The position numbers were made by a program, and so were the translations under genes. The notes beneath the pieces were generated by a model. It searched no databases. It was not told where the DNA came from and saw nothing but the letters and a program-made list of their open reading frames with translations. This document shows positions 27,104 to 37,589 of a DNA stretch of 64,000 bases, one piece after another; within the stretch, counting starts at the first letter, position 1; every line of letters begins with the position of its first letter. This stretch comes from Betaproteobacteria bacterium (GTDB lineage: Bacteria > Pseudomonadota > Gammaproteobacteria > Burkholderiales > Casimicrobiaceae), in NCBI GenBank assembly GCA_016192065.1, contig JACPUX010000072.1, forward strand, positions 300,335 through 364,334, in the 5' to 3' direction.

Positions 27104-30100
27104 TCATCGGTGCGAGAGGTCCGCCCAGAGCTTCTCCAGGCGTTTTTGCGACACCGGAAACGGGGTCTTCAGTTCCTGTGCAAACAGTGATACCCGCCAT
27201 TCCTCGATCCACCAGCGAAACGCTTCCAGGTCCGCGGGGACCCGACCCTGGCGGCGGGCGACGGCAAGGCGATCCTGCCAGCGCCGCCAAAAGGCCTGCA
27301 CCACTGGCGCATGGCGAGCGTCCCGGGCGGGGTTGGCGGGGTATTTTTCCAGCCGCCGCCGCGCCGCCCTGAGATAGCGCGGCAAATCGCCGAGCCGTTC
27401 CCAGGGCGTGGCGCTAAAAAACCCTGGGTAGATCAGCGCCGCACGCTGGCTGGCGATTTCATCGCCCAACGCCCGCAAAACGGGCGACAGCCCGATCAGG
27501 CTGCGCCCAAGCTCCTGGAACTCGGCGGCGATTTCCGCCGAAAGGCGCCAGGCACTAGCCGCCACCGCAGGCAGGCGAGCCCGGGCACGCTGTTTTTGGT
27601 CCTCGTAGGCCGCCGCGTTGCGGGGGCAGGCATCGTCTCCGAGCAGCGCCCGGGAGCAGATGCCATCGACCAAATCGACCAGAATGCTCTCGGCATTACC
27701 CAGCGCGCGCAATTGCAGGGCGATCTGGGCGAACTGTGGAGGCCCTTTGGCAAGTGCCCGCAAATTGTCGCGCAGATCCAGCCGCAACAGGCGAATGACG
27801 CCCCGCCGGGTTTCGCGTTCCGCCTCGTCCAAGGTGTCCAGGAGCCGGACTCCAACGCCCTCCCCTTCGTCCACCAGTGCCGGAAATCCCGTGACTGGGC
27901 GGCCGTCGCGCTGAAAAACTATGGACTCCGGTAGGTCCCCGAAGTCCCAGGCCTTGATGCCGCTGCGCTCCCAGCCCGGATCGGTGCTGCCGAAAGTGAG
28001 CCGAGCCGCCGCACCCAGGCTCTCGCGCAGTTCCTGAAGATCCCGACCCATGGCCAGTTCGGCGCCGGATTCGTCCACCACCCGAAGGTTCATCCGCAGA
28101 TGGGCGGGGAGTTCCGGGGCCAGGCCGAGTTCCAGGGGAACTGCCTCGGCAAGCCTCAGGGCCAGGAACTCGCGCAGCGCGGTCGCCAGGAGCTTGCACC
28201 CTGGCGGAGTCGCTTCCAGAAACGCGGTGACGAACTCGCGATGCGGCAGGATGCGATTGCGCCAGGCCTTGGGCAGCGCTTTCACCAGGGCGTTGACTTT
28301 GTCGCGCACCAGCCCCGGGACCAGCCAATCCAAGGTCGCCGCGTCGAGCTGGTTGAGCAGCGGCAAGGGAACCGTCAGCGTCACGCCGTCGCGTGGATGT
28401 CCGGGCTCGAAGCGATAGGACAGAGGCAGAGCGCCCGTGGCCAGGGGCAGGAGCTTGGGAAATTGCTCCTCGGTGACCGCGCCCGCTCCTGGACGCAGCA
28501 GTACTTCTCGGCTCAGGAACAGACGCCGAGGTTCGGTCTTTTCGATCTCCTTGCGCCAGGCCTCAAACCCGGCCCCGGTGCAGATATCTTGCGGAATGCG
28601 CGCCGCGTAGAAGGCCCAGATCGCGTCGTCTTCGACCAACACGTCCTGGCGCCGCGCCTTGTGTTCAAGCTCGCGCACGCTTTCGATCAGGCGATGATTG
28701 TGCGCGACGAAGGGTGCTTTGGTCTCGAATTCGCCCTCGACCAAGGCCCGGCGCAGGAAAATCTCATGGGCCTCCCGCGGCGCAATGGCGCCGTAGGAGA
28801 CCCGTCGGCCGCGCGCCAGGACGAGGCCATGGAGCAAAACCCGCTCGCTCGCGACCACTTGTCCCGAGCCCTTCTCCCACCGCGGGTCGTGGTAACTGCG
28901 CTTCAAGAGTGGCTCGGCGGCGCGCTCGATCCATTCGGGCTCGACCCGCGCCACGGTGCGCGCGTAGAGCCTCGTGGTCTCGGTCAATTCCGCCGCCACC
29001 AGCCACTGCGTTCCTTTGCGTGGCACGCCACTGCCTGGGTGGATCTGAAGCTTGAGTCCCCGCGCCCCGAGAAAGAGCTCGCCGTCCTCGGCGCGGCAGG
29101 CGATGTTCCCCAGCAGGCCAGGCAGCAGCGCGCGATGAATGGCCTCGAAACTCGCCGGCGGCGACACTTCCTCGGGCAGGCGCCAGCCCAGTTCGGCGAG
29201 CTGCTCGCAGAGCTGCGCATGGAGATCGCGCCATTCGCGCAGCCGCAGCCAGGAAACGAAGCTCACCCGGCAACGCGCCACCTGCTTGCGCTGCGAGCCC
29301 TCTTCGCGCACCAGCTCGGCGTAGAACTCCCAGAGACGCAGGAGGCTCACGAAGTCCGAGCGTTCATCGCGAAAGCGCGCTTGGGCCTGGGCGGCGGCCT
29401 GTTCCTGCTCCGCCGGCCGCTCCCGCGGATCCGGCACCGAGAGTCCGGCGGCGATGATTAGAACCTCCCGCAAGCAACCCTCCTCGCGCGCCGCCAAGAC
29501 CATGCGCGCCAGCGGCGGTTCAATGGGCAAGCGCGCGAGATCCCGGCCCACCGCGGTCAATTTGCGCTGCGAATCGACCGCGCCCAGCTCCTGCAGGAGC
29601 TGCACACCGTCGGCGATCGCTTTCGGCGCCGGAGGATCGACCAGGGGAAAGGCTTCGATATCGCCCAGACCCAGCGCCAGCATGCGCAAGATCACCGCCG
29701 CCAGCGAGCTGCGTTGGATTTCCGGGTCGGTGTGCGCCGGCCTCGCCGCGAAGTCCTCGGCGGTGTAAAGCCGGATGCAAATACCCGGGGCGATGCGCCC
29801 GCAGCGCCCGGCGCGCTGGTTGGCGGCGGCGCGGGAAGTCTTCTCGATCTGCAGCAGCTCGATCTTGTGGCGCACCGAATAGCGGGCGACGCGCGCCAGA
29901 CCGGTGTCCACGACATAATGTATCCCGGGGACCGTCACCGAGGTCTCGGCGACATTGGTCGCCAATACCACCCGGGCGCTGCCGCTGGGATGGAAGATCC
30001 GCTGCTGCTCGGCCAGGGACAGGCGCGCGTAGAGCGGCAGCAACTCCGTGCCCGGCTTCAACTGTGGACGCAGGAGATCCGCGGTCTCGCGAATTTCCCG

Positions 30101-30985
30101 CTCGCCGGGGAGGAACACCAGAATGTCGCCCCTACCCAGACGCGCGAGTTCCTGCACCGCCTCGACCACCGCTTGCTCGAGTTCGCGCTCGTCGTCGTCT
30201 TCCTCCTTGGCCAGGGGCCGGTAGCGGATCTCTACCGGATAGCCGCGCCCGCTGACCTCGATCACCGGTGCGCCGCCAAAATGCACGGCGAAACGCTCGG
30301 CATCAAGCGTGGCGGAAGTAATGATGAGGCGCAATTCCGGCCGACGGGGCAAGAGCTGTTTGAGATAACCGAGGAGAAAATCGATGTTGAGGCTGCGTTC
30401 ATGAGCCTCATCGATGATCAGGGTGTCATACGCAAGCAACTGCCGATCGGTACTCATCTCGGCCAGCAGGATGCCGTCGGTCATGAGCTTGAGAAAGCTG
30501 CCCGGCCCGGTCCGATCGGAAAAACGCACCTTGCAGCCCACGGCGAGGCCGATCCGACTCCCCAGTTCCTCGGCGATGCGCGCCGCCACCGTGCGGGCCG
30601 CCAGACGCCGGGGTTGCGTGTGGCCGATCAGGCCACGCAGGCCCCGCCCGGCCTCCAGGCAAATCTTGGGCAATTGGGTGGTCTTGCCCGAACCGGTCTC
30701 GCCGCAGACGATGACCACCGGATTCTCCCGAATCGCCGCGGCAATTTCCTGGTGGCGGGCCGATACCGGCAGCTCCGGAGGGAAACTGAACTGGGGCAGT
30801 TGCTCACGCCGCGCCTCGGCCCGCTGCATCGCAACGGCGAAATCCCGGGCAAAGCGTTCAAGCGAGGAAGCGGCAGCTTGGCCCTTGAGGTGGTTCCACT
30901 GGGCGCGCAGGCGGCGCTCATCGGCGAGACTCAGGGACGAGAATTGTGCGGCGTACTCGCGCCAGGCAGGAGCGGCTTTGTTCAT
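27104..30985 (-). CDS. hrpA: ATP-dependent RNA helicase HrpA (DEAH box)
   Basis: A 1293-residue DEAH-box helicase, close to the 1300 residues of E. coli HrpA, which acts on stalled ribosomes and mRNA. Visible motifs are Walker A GETGSGKTTQLPK (about residues 95-107), IIDEAHERSLNIDFLL, SATLD, VLATNVAETSVTVPGIHYV and QRAGRCGRIAPG. The helicase core is followed by the HA2/OB-fold region and a long HrpA-specific C-terminal domain. The open frame extends upstream to 31372 but that part overlaps pntB and is not coding-like; ATG 30985 (MNKAAPAWREY) is chosen. Confidence 0.96.
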   Translation of the reverse strand: MNKAAPAWREYAAQFSSLSLADERRLRAQWNHLKGQAAASSLERFARDFAVAMQRAEARREQLPQFSFPPELPVSARHQEIAAAIRENPVVIVCGETGSGKTTQLPKICLEAGRGLRGLIGHTQPRRLAARTVAARIAEELGSRIGLAVGCKVRFSDRTGPGSFLKLMTDGILLAEMSTDRQLLAYDTLIIDEAHERSLNIDFLLGYLKQLLPRRPELRLIITSATLDAERFAVHFGGAPVIEVSGRGYPVEIRYRPLAKEEDDDERELEQAVVEAVQELARLGRGDILVFLPGEREIRETADLLRPQLKPGTELLPLYARLSLAEQQRIFHPSGSARVVLATNVAETSVTVPGIHYVVDTGLARVARYSVRHKIELLQIEKTSRAAANQRAGRCGRIAPGICIRLYTAEDFAARPAHTDPEIQRSSLAAVILRMLALGLGDIEAFPLVDPPAPKAIADGVQLLQELGAVDSQRKLTAVGRDLARLPIEPPLARMVLAAREEGCLREVLIIAAGLSVPDPRERPAEQEQAAAQAQARFRDERSDFVSLLRLWEFYAELVREEGSQRKQVARCRVSFVSWLRLREWRDLHAQLCEQLAELGWRLPEEVSPPASFEAIHRALLPGLLGNIACRAEDGELFLGARGLKLQIHPGSGVPRKGTQWLVAAELTETTRLYARTVARVEPEWIERAAEPLLKRSYHDPRWEKGSGQVVASERVLLHGLVLARGRRVSYGAIAPREAHEIFLRRALVEGEFETKAPFVAHNHRLIESVRELEHKARRQDVLVEDDAIWAFYAARIPQDICTGAGFEAWRKEIEKTEPRRLFLSREVLLRPGAGAVTEEQFPKLLPLATGALPLSYRFEPGHPRDGVTLTVPLPLLNQLDAATLDWLVPGLVRDKVNALVKALPKAWRNRILPHREFVTAFLEATPPGCKLLATALREFLALRLAEAVPLELGLAPELPAHLRMNLRVVDESGAELAMGRDLQELRESLGAAARLTFGSTDPGWERSGIKAWDFGDLPESIVFQRDGRPVTGFPALVDEGEGVGVRLLDTLDEAERETRRGVIRLLRLDLRDNLRALAKGPPQFAQIALQLRALGNAESILVDLVDGICSRALLGDDACPRNAAAYEDQKQRARARLPAVAASAWRLSAEIAAEFQELGRSLIGLSPVLRALGDEIASQRAALIYPGFFSATPWERLGDLPRYLRAARRRLEKYPANPARDARHAPVVQAFWRRWQDRLAVARRQGRVPADLEAFRWWIEEWRVSLFAQELKTPFPVSQKRLEKLWADLSHR

Positions 30986-31218
30986 GGGCGGCGGGCATTT
31001 TACCCCGGCCGCGCCGATCAATGCGCCGCAGATCGCCCCCCCACGCCGCAGATTCTCGCCGCCGCGCCCATGGCACCCCCCCGCGCCATTGACCGGAAGT
31101 CTGTTTGCCGGAACGCCTCGCGCTGCGTTCCCGCTGGCGCATGAAGACTCCGCACCTACCGCGCCGCCAGCGCCCCGATGCGCACGCGCCAGGTGGTTCC
31201 GCGGCAAGGATCCAGGGA

Positions 31219-32625
31219 TCAGGCCATCAGCGCAACCAGCACTTCGTCCAGCATCTTCTTGGCATCGCCGAAGAGCATGCGGTTGTTTTCCTTGTAGAAG
31301 AGCGGGTTGTCCACGCCGGCATAACCCGAGGCCATGCTGCGTTTCATGACGATGGAGGTCTTGGCCTTCCACACCTCCAGCACCGGCATGCCGGCGATGG
31401 GGCTGGCGGGATCCTCCTGAGCGGCCGGATTGACGATGTCGTTGGCACCGATCACCATGGCTAGGTCGGTTTCGGGGAAGTCGGCGTTGATCTCGTCCAT
31501 CTCCATCACGATGTCGTAGGGCACCTTGGCCTCGGCCAAGAGCACATTCATGTGCCCAGGCATGCGCCCCGCCACCGGGTGGATGCCAAAGCGCACATTG
31601 ACGCCCTTTTCGCGCAAGTGCTTGGTGATTTCGAACACCGTGTGCTGGGCCTGCGCCACGGCCATGCCGTAGCCCGGCACGATGATCACGTTCTTGGCTT
31701 CGCGGAGCAGCTCCGCGGTCTCCACCGCGCTCACCGCCACCACTTCACCGGCCGGTTGGGCGCCCGCCGCCGCCGGGGTGCCGCCACCAGTGCCGAAGCC
31801 CCCGGCGATGACGCTGACGAAGTTGCGGTTCATGGCGCGGCACATGATGTAGGAAAGGATCGCGCCGCTCGATCCGACCAGCGCGCCAGTGACAATCAGA
31901 AGGTCATTGGAGAGCATGAAACCGGTCGCTGCCGCCGCCCAGCCTGAATAGCTATTGAGCATCGATACCACTACCGGCATGTCGGCGCCGCCGATGGCCA
32001 TCACCATATGGATGCCGAAGAGCAGCGAAATTACCGTCATGATGATCAGCGGCGTCATGCCCGCCTGCACCGTCGGGGCATGCAGAAACTCGCGGCCGAA
32101 CCAAAGCACCACCAGCAGGCCCGCGAGGTTGAGCCAGTGGCGCGCCGGCAGCAGCAGCGGCTTGCCGCCGATCTTGCCGGAGAGTTTGCCAAAGGCGATC
32201 ACTGAGCCGGAAAACGTCACCGCGCCGATGAGGATGCCGATGTAGATCTCGATTTCGTGGATGGCCTTCTCGGCGCCGGAGAACGCGATCGAGGTGTCGA
32301 TGTAGCTCGCGTAGCCCACCAGGCAAGCCGCCAAACCTACCAGGCTGTGCATGATGGCCACCAGCTCGGGCATTTGGGTCATCTGCACGGCGCGCGCGGC
32401 GTAAAGCCCGATCGCCCCACCCGCCACCATGGCGGCGATGAGCCACGGAATGCCGGCGGCTGCCACCCGCGGCCCGAACACCGTGGCCAGCACGGCGATG
32501 GTCATGCCGATGATGCCATAGAGATTGCCGCGGCGAGACGACTCCGGGTTGGAGAGTCCTCCGAGGCTGAGGATGAAGAGGATGGTGGCGCCAAGGTAGG
32601 CGACGGTCGTCAAGCTTGCGGACAT
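31219..32625 (-). CDS. pntB: NAD(P) transhydrogenase subunit beta
   Basis: The membrane/NADP(H)-binding subunit of the proton-translocating transhydrogenase, which makes NADPH from NADH using the proton gradient. About nine hydrophobic helices fill the first 280 residues (for example [20 protein letters not shown]). The C-terminal dIII NADP-binding domain contains [20 protein letters not shown] and [20 protein letters not shown]. It is 468 residues long and starts 15 bp after the pntA stop, so the two are co-transcribed. Confidence 0.97.
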   Translation of the reverse strand: MSASLTTVAYLGATILFILSLGGLSNPESSRRGNLYGIIGMTIAVLATVFGPRVAAAGIPWLIAAMVAGGAIGLYAARAVQMTQMPELVAIMHSLVGLAACLVGYASYIDTSIAFSGAEKAIHEIEIYIGILIGAVTFSGSVIAFGKLSGKIGGKPLLLPARHWLNLAGLLVVLWFGREFLHAPTVQAGMTPLIIMTVISLLFGIHMVMAIGGADMPVVVSMLNSYSGWAAAATGFMLSNDLLIVTGALVGSSGAILSYIMCRAMNRNFVSVIAGGFGTGGGTPAAAGAQPAGEVVAVSAVETAELLREAKNVIIVPGYGMAVAQAQHTVFEITKHLREKGVNVRFGIHPVAGRMPGHMNVLLAEAKVPYDIVMEMDEINADFPETDLAMVIGANDIVNPAAQEDPASPIAGMPVLEVWKAKTSIVMKRSMASGYAGVDNPLFYKENNRMLFGDAKKMLDEVLVALMA

Positions 32626-32640
32626 TAGCGTCTCCCTGGA

Positions 32641-34233
32641 CTATTTGCGGAACATCGCCAGCATGCGGCGGGTCACGGCGAAGCCGCCGAACATGTTGAT
32701 GCTGGTCAACCCGATTCCAACCACCGCTAGCCATCGTATCAGTTCATCTGGTCGGTCGCCGGTTGCGCCGCCCGCCAGGAGCGGCGGCGCGATTTGCACC
32801 AGCGCGCCGATGGCGATGATGCTGGAAATGGCGTTGGTGACGCTCATCAGTGGGGTGTGCAGCGCGGGCGTGACATTCCAGATCACCATGTAGCCGATGA
32901 AACAGGCCAGCACGAAGACCGTAAAGTGGCCCAGGAACGAGGCCGGAGCGTAGGCGCCCACCAAAGCGAAAAGGACCGCGGCGACGCCAAAGACGATCGC
33001 CAGCGTACCCGCCGCCATCGGTTCGCCCCCTCCGTGGCCGTGCCCCTTGGGCTGCGGGACCACTGCCATGGCGGGTTTGGCGCCCGCCGGCGCCGCCGCG
33101 GGGAGCTTGAGCGCTGGCGGCGGCCAGGTGATCGCGCCGTCCTTGATTACCGTGAGGCCGCGGATGGCCTCGTCTTCCATGTTGACGTCGATGACGCCGT
33201 CCTTGCTCTTACACAGCTCCTCGGCGACCCGGAACAAGTTGTTTGCGTACAGTGTCGAGGCTTGCTTCGCCAAGCGCGAAGGAAGGTCGGTGTAGCCGAT
33301 GATGGTCACGCCGTGTCTCACCACGGCTTGGCCGGGCTCGGTCAGTTCGCAGTTGCCGCCCTGTTCGCCCGCCATGTCGACGATCACGCTGCCCGGCTTC
33401 ATGCTTTTCACCATCTCGGCGGAAATGAGCTTGGGCGCCGGCTTACCGGGAATCAGCGCGGTGGTGATGATGATGTCCACCTCTCTGGCCTGCTTAGCGT
33501 ACATTTCGCGCTGGGCCTGCTGGAAGCCCTCGCTCATCACCTTGGCATAGCCGCCCCCGCCGGAACCCTCTTCCTCATAATCGACTTTGACGAATTCACC
33601 ACCCAGCGACACCACCTGGTCGGCTACTTCGGCGCGGGTATCGTTGGCGCGCACAATGGCGCCCAGGTTGGCGGCCGTGCCGATTGCCGCCAGGCCCGCC
33701 ACGCCGGCGCCGGCGATGAAGACCTTGGCTGGCGGAACCTTGCCGGCAGCGGTGATCTGGCCGTTGAAGAAGCGACCGAAGGCATTGGCCGCCTCGATCA
33801 CCGCACGATAGCCGCTGATGCCGGCCATGGAAGTCAAAGCGTCCATCTTTTGCGCGCGGGAGAGCGTCCGCGGCAACGAGTCGATGGCCAGCACGGTGGC
33901 CTTCTTGGCGGCGAGCTGCTGCATCAGCTCCGGGTTTTGCGCCGGCCAGATGAAGGAAATCAAGGTCTGCCCGGCGCGCATCTGCGCGACCTCGTCGAGG
34001 TTGGGCGCACGTACTTTGAAGACGATGTCGCATTCAGCCCAGATGCCCTCGGCATTGGCGGCGACCACCGCACCGGCGGCGCGGAAGGCATCGTCGGAGA
34101 AATTGGCGGCGTCCCCGGCACCCGTCTCGACGGTCACGGAAAAGCCCAATTTGATCAACTTCTCAACGACTTCGGGCGCGGTAGCCACCCGCCTTTCTCC
34201 GGCAAAAACCTCCTTCGGTACGCCTATTCTCAT
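32641..34233 (-). CDS. pntA: NAD(P) transhydrogenase subunit alpha (fused form)
   Basis: This 530-residue protein joins the soluble NAD(H)-binding dI domain to the membrane segment of dII in one chain, like E. coli PntA; in alphaproteobacteria these are split. It opens with [20 protein letters not shown] and has the NAD-binding motif [21 protein letters not shown] Pro/Ala/His-rich linker (about 390-415) leads to four C-terminal helices. ATG 34233 with a GGGGAG site is preferred over an in-frame extension to 34284. Confidence 0.97.
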   Translation of the reverse strand: MRIGVPKEVFAGERRVATAPEVVEKLIKLGFSVTVETGAGDAANFSDDAFRAAGAVVAANAEGIWAECDIVFKVRAPNLDEVAQMRAGQTLISFIWPAQNPELMQQLAAKKATVLAIDSLPRTLSRAQKMDALTSMAGISGYRAVIEAANAFGRFFNGQITAAGKVPPAKVFIAGAGVAGLAAIGTAANLGAIVRANDTRAEVADQVVSLGGEFVKVDYEEEGSGGGGYAKVMSEGFQQAQREMYAKQAREVDIIITTALIPGKPAPKLISAEMVKSMKPGSVIVDMAGEQGGNCELTEPGQAVVRHGVTIIGYTDLPSRLAKQASTLYANNLFRVAEELCKSKDGVIDVNMEDEAIRGLTVIKDGAITWPPPALKLPAAAPAGAKPAMAVVPQPKGHGHGGGEPMAAGTLAIVFGVAAVLFALVGAYAPASFLGHFTVFVLACFIGYMVIWNVTPALHTPLMSVTNAISSIIAIGALVQIAPPLLAGGATGDRPDELIRWLAVVGIGLTSINMFGGFAVTRRMLAMFRK

Positions 34234-34330
34234 GACGTTTGCTCCCCTTCGAATTGAACATGCGGTCCCGCCGCATTCTGCCACAAGCGTTGCGGGATTG
34301 GCAGCGAACGGGGGCGTTTCAGCAGACGAG

Positions 34331-34347
34331 CCATGACGACATCATGG
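34331..34347. promoter_or_regulatory. Palindrome between pntA and phoH-type gene, candidate operator
   Basis: A perfect inverted repeat ccatga-cgaca-tcatgg (34331-34347) lies in the 244-bp divergent gap about 100 bp from pntA and 130 bp from the plus-strand start at 34478. The size and symmetry suit a dimeric regulator, but no promoter is clearly defined around it. Confidence 0.35.
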
Positions 34348-34477
34348 TTGGCGGAAGTTTCTGGCCTAGCAATCAAGGACTCGCCACGCAACTTGCGCTT
34401 GCGCTTTGCATTTGCCGCCGCATACAGTACGATCTAGGTCAAATTTCGCGCAAAAACAAGCCTCCAGGGAAGTTCGC

Positions 34478-35902
34478 ATGACCGAGCGCAGTAGATCCTC
34501 AGCAGTCCGCAAGACCCCCCCCGCAACCAAGCTGTTCGTGCTCGACACCAATGTTCTGATGCACGATCCGACGAGCCTGTTCCGCTTCGAGGAGCATGAC
34601 TTGTATTTGCCCATGCTCACGCTCGAAGAGCTGGACAACCACAAGCGCGGCATGACCGAAGTCTCGCGCAATGCCCGCCAGGCCAGCCGCTTCCTCGATG
34701 AACTGGTGACCGCGGTCGCCGACGGCATCGCCACCGGTGTGCCGCTTTCCAGCCATAGCGGCGGTGCCGCCACGGGCAGGCTCTTCCTGCAGACCGAGGC
34801 GGTGCCGAACCTCCTGCCCGCCGGTTTGGCCGGCGGCAAGGCGGACAATCAGATCGTCGCGGTGGTGATGCATCTGCAAAAGACCTTTCCCAAGCGTCTG
34901 GTGATCTTGGTCAGCAAAGACATCAACATGCGCATCAAGGCACGCGCGCTGGGGATCGCCGCCGAGGACTACTTCAATGACAAGGTGTTGGAGGACACCG
35001 AGCTCCTCTACACCGGGCTGCGCGAACTGCCAGCCGATTTCTGGGACACCCACGGCAAGGGCATGGAATCCTGGCAGCAGGGAGGAACGACCTTCTACCG
35101 AATCTCCGGGCCGCTGGTGCCCCAGCTCCTGATCAACGAATTCCTCTACCAAGAGGGCGAGAAGCCGCTCTTCGCGCTCGTGCGCGAAATCAAGGGCAAG
35201 ACCGCAGTGCTACAAACCCTGCGCGACTACAGCCACCAGAAGAACGGCGTCTGGGGAATCACCGCGCGCAATCGGGAACAGAATTTCGCCCTCAACCTGC
35301 TCATGAACCCGGAGGTCGATTTCGTCACCTTGCTCGGCCAGGCGGGCACCGGCAAGACCTTGCTGACGCTGGCCGCGGGTCTGTCCTTGACCCTGGAGAG
35401 CAAGCTCTACAGCGAGATCATCATGACCCGGGTGACCGTGCCGGTCGGCGAGGACATCGGGTTCCTACCGGGCACTGAAGAAGAAAAGATGAACCCCTGG
35501 ATGGGCGCCCTGGAAGACAACCTCGACGTTTTGAACAAGACCGATGACGAGGCCGGCGACTGGGGCCGGGCCGCCACCCGCGACCTGATCCGCTCGCGCA
35601 TCAAGGTGAAGAGCCTCAACTTCATGCGCGGCCGGACGTTCATCAATAAGTACCTGATCATCGACGCAGCCCAGAACCTCACGCCGAAACAGATGAAGAC
35701 CCTGATCACGCGCGCCGGCCCCGGCACCAAGGTGGTGTGCCTGGGCAATATCGCCCAGATCGACACCCCCTATTTGACCGAGGGCAGTTCCGGCTTGACC
35801 TATGTCGTGGATCGGTTCAAGGGCTGGGCGCACAGCGGACACGTCACGCTGCAAAGAGGCGAACGCTCGCGCCTCGCGGACCACGCCGCCGAAGTACTCT
35901 AA
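34478..35902 (+). CDS. PIN-PhoH family ATPase with altered Walker B (DAAQ)
   Basis: A 474-residue two-domain protein: an N-terminal PIN-type ribonuclease domain (KLFVLDTNVLMHDPTSLFRF, with acidic residues also in LEELDNHKRG and KADNQIVAV) and a C-terminal PhoH ATPase/helicase domain. Walker A is LLGQAGTGKTLLTLAAG. Walker B reads YLIIDAAQNLTPKQMK; relatives usually have IIDEAQNLTP, so the catalytic glutamate is replaced by alanine (codon GCA at 35678-35680). ATG 34478 has an AGGGAAG site. Proteins of this architecture are proposed to unwind and cut RNA in toxin-like or RNA-decay settings. The downstream TPR gene is only 25 bp away. Confidence 0.93.
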   Translation: MTERSRSSAVRKTPPATKLFVLDTNVLMHDPTSLFRFEEHDLYLPMLTLEELDNHKRGMTEVSRNARQASRFLDELVTAVADGIATGVPLSSHSGGAATGRLFLQTEAVPNLLPAGLAGGKADNQIVAVVMHLQKTFPKRLVILVSKDINMRIKARALGIAAEDYFNDKVLEDTELLYTGLRELPADFWDTHGKGMESWQQGGTTFYRISGPLVPQLLINEFLYQEGEKPLFALVREIKGKTAVLQTLRDYSHQKNGVWGITARNREQNFALNLLMNPEVDFVTLLGQAGTGKTLLTLAAGLSLTLESKLYSEIIMTRVTVPVGEDIGFLPGTEEEKMNPWMGALEDNLDVLNKTDDEAGDWGRAATRDLIRSRIKVKSLNFMRGRTFINKYLIIDAAQNLTPKQMKTLITRAGPGTKVVCLGNIAQIDTPYLTEGSSGLTYVVDRFKGWAHSGHVTLQRGERSRLADHAAEVL

Positions 35903-35927
35903 GACCAAAACAGGGAGACCTCACACC

Positions 35928-37589
35928 ATGCGTCCCGCCATCCAGATTCGCCAGGCCCGCGAACGTCTGCGCCTGGCCACCGACGATGCCATGCGCCTGT
36001 CCTCGCTCCTTGATCTATGTACCCTGGAGATGCGCTCGGGCAACACTGGCGAAGCCCTGCCCCTCGCCCAGCAGGCCCGGGACCTCGCCGCCCGCATGGG
36101 TGACCGCAACGCCCAGGCCAGCGCCATGCTGTGCGTGGCCGATTGCCAGATCGAGCGCGGCGATCTTTTGGGAGCGCTCGACGCCGCGCTCAACGCCCTG
36201 CCGGTCTATCAGGATCGCGGCGACGCCACCGGCACCGCCGCCTGCCTGTTGCTCGCCGGCACCTGCCTGGAGCGCCTCGGTGCCAACGAGGAGGCGTTGC
36301 AAGCACTGTTCCGCAGCCTGGCCTATTGCAGCCAGGCGGGCGAGAGCGAAATGGAGGTGCGGGCGCGCATCCTCATCGGCATGCTGCTCGCCGAGTTCGG
36401 TAGCTATCCGGAGGGGACCGAGCACTTCCGCGCCGCGCGGGTGCTTTCCGAACAGGCTGGACTCAAGGCACGCACCATGCAAGCCATGCTGGCCCTGGCG
36501 GACATGCATCGCCACCGCGGCGAGCGCGCCATGAAGGATGAACCCGATTCCGCGCGCATGGCGTTCCTGATCGCGGCCTCGCTGGTTCGCGAAGTGAAGG
36601 AAATGCCGGAAATCGAAGAGCACCCGCGTGAAGCCGCCCATGGTCACGCCACCCTGGGACAATTACACCTGCTCTTGCAGGAACCGGCCCGGGCCATGAT
36701 GCAGTTTCGCGACCTGCTGCGTCTGGCCCAGAGCATCGACGATGCGGCCATGCAGGCGGCGGCGCTGCACGACCTGGCACGCTCCGCCATCGAACTGGCG
36801 CGACTGTCCGAGGCCGAGTCCTGGCTGGCGCACGCGCGCGAATTGGCGGAGAAGAACGGCCTCACCGAGCTGGCGGCGGAGATCACCGAAACCGCGTCCG
36901 CACTGAAATCGCGCGAGGGCGACGACACCACCGCGCTCAAGCTCTACCGCGAGTTCCATCAACTCTGGGTGCGCCAAAACGAGGAAGGGCAGCGCCTGAC
37001 CACGCGCGCACAGAAAATGTGGACGGCTCTGCCGGCGCAACGGGACAGCGCGAGTTCGGCACTGACCCGCAGCATCAGTGGCCCGGAAATGCCCAGCGGC
37101 GCCGAGTTTGAAGACGGACTTACCGGCCTCCAGAATCGCCGCTTCCTGGAATTGCGCTTGCAGCAAATGATCGAACAATGCCGCCGCGACGACATTCCGC
37201 TGCATCTGGCGCTGATCGATATCGACCGTTTCGAGGAAATCACCCGAGGCACCCCCGAGGTCGTCGGCGATGCGATTCTGCGCGGCGTCGCCTGGATCAT
37301 GCGCGACGCGTTCCGCGCCAATGACCTGATCGCGCGCTACGATCAGTATCGTTTTGCCATCGCCCTGGCTGGAGCCGCATCGAGCGAAGCCTCGCGGGTT
37401 CTGGCGCGCCTGGCCAAGCTGATTTCCGGCCACGACTGGTCGGAGTTGCACCAAAACGTGGCCATCCGCGTCGTCTGCGGTTCCGTGGAAGTCGGCAACG
37501 AGGACGACTACCACAGCGCCCTTGAACACGCCGAAGACGCCATCAAAGCCTCCAGGGCGACGGGAGCTCTGGGAGCGCGCACCGCGTGA
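35928..37589 (+). CDS. TPR-repeat protein with degenerate GGDEF domain
   Basis: A 553-residue cytoplasmic protein with no membrane segment. Residues about 1-380 form helical TPR-like repeats (for example ALPLAQQARDLAARMGDRNA). A GGDEF-like domain follows: the entry motif is kept (FEDGLTGLQNRRFLELRLQQ) as is LALIDIDRFEEI, but the active-site GGDEF is replaced (LIARYDQYRFAIAL), so diguanylate cyclase activity is not expected. It could bind nucleotide or act as a scaffold. The ATG 35928 follows AGGGAGA. It is sandwiched between the PhoH-type gene and a small exported protein, with which it overlaps by four bases. Confidence 0.85.
   Translation: MRPAIQIRQARERLRLATDDAMRLSSLLDLCTLEMRSGNTGEALPLAQQARDLAARMGDRNAQASAMLCVADCQIERGDLLGALDAALNALPVYQDRGDATGTAACLLLAGTCLERLGANEEALQALFRSLAYCSQAGESEMEVRARILIGMLLAEFGSYPEGTEHFRAARVLSEQAGLKARTMQAMLALADMHRHRGERAMKDEPDSARMAFLIAASLVREVKEMPEIEEHPREAAHGHATLGQLHLLLQEPARAMMQFRDLLRLAQSIDDAAMQAAALHDLARSAIELARLSEAESWLAHARELAEKNGLTELAAEITETASALKSREGDDTTALKLYREFHQLWVRQNEEGQRLTTRAQKMWTALPAQRDSASSALTRSISGPEMPSGAEFEDGLTGLQNRRFLELRLQQMIEQCRRDDIPLHLALIDIDRFEEITRGTPEVVGDAILRGVAWIMRDAFRANDLIARYDQYRFAIALAGAASSEASRVLARLAKLISGHDWSELHQNVAIRVVCGSVEVGNEDDYHSALEHAEDAIKASRATGALGARTA

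Noticed and set aside
31005..31218. Possible intrinsic terminator after pntB
   Set aside because: GC-rich short inverted repeats are present but none is followed by a T-run on the minus strand.
30986..31372. N-terminal extension of hrpA
   Set aside because: The extra 129 codons overlap pntB in another frame and are unlike HrpA N-termini; ATG 30985 gives the normal length.
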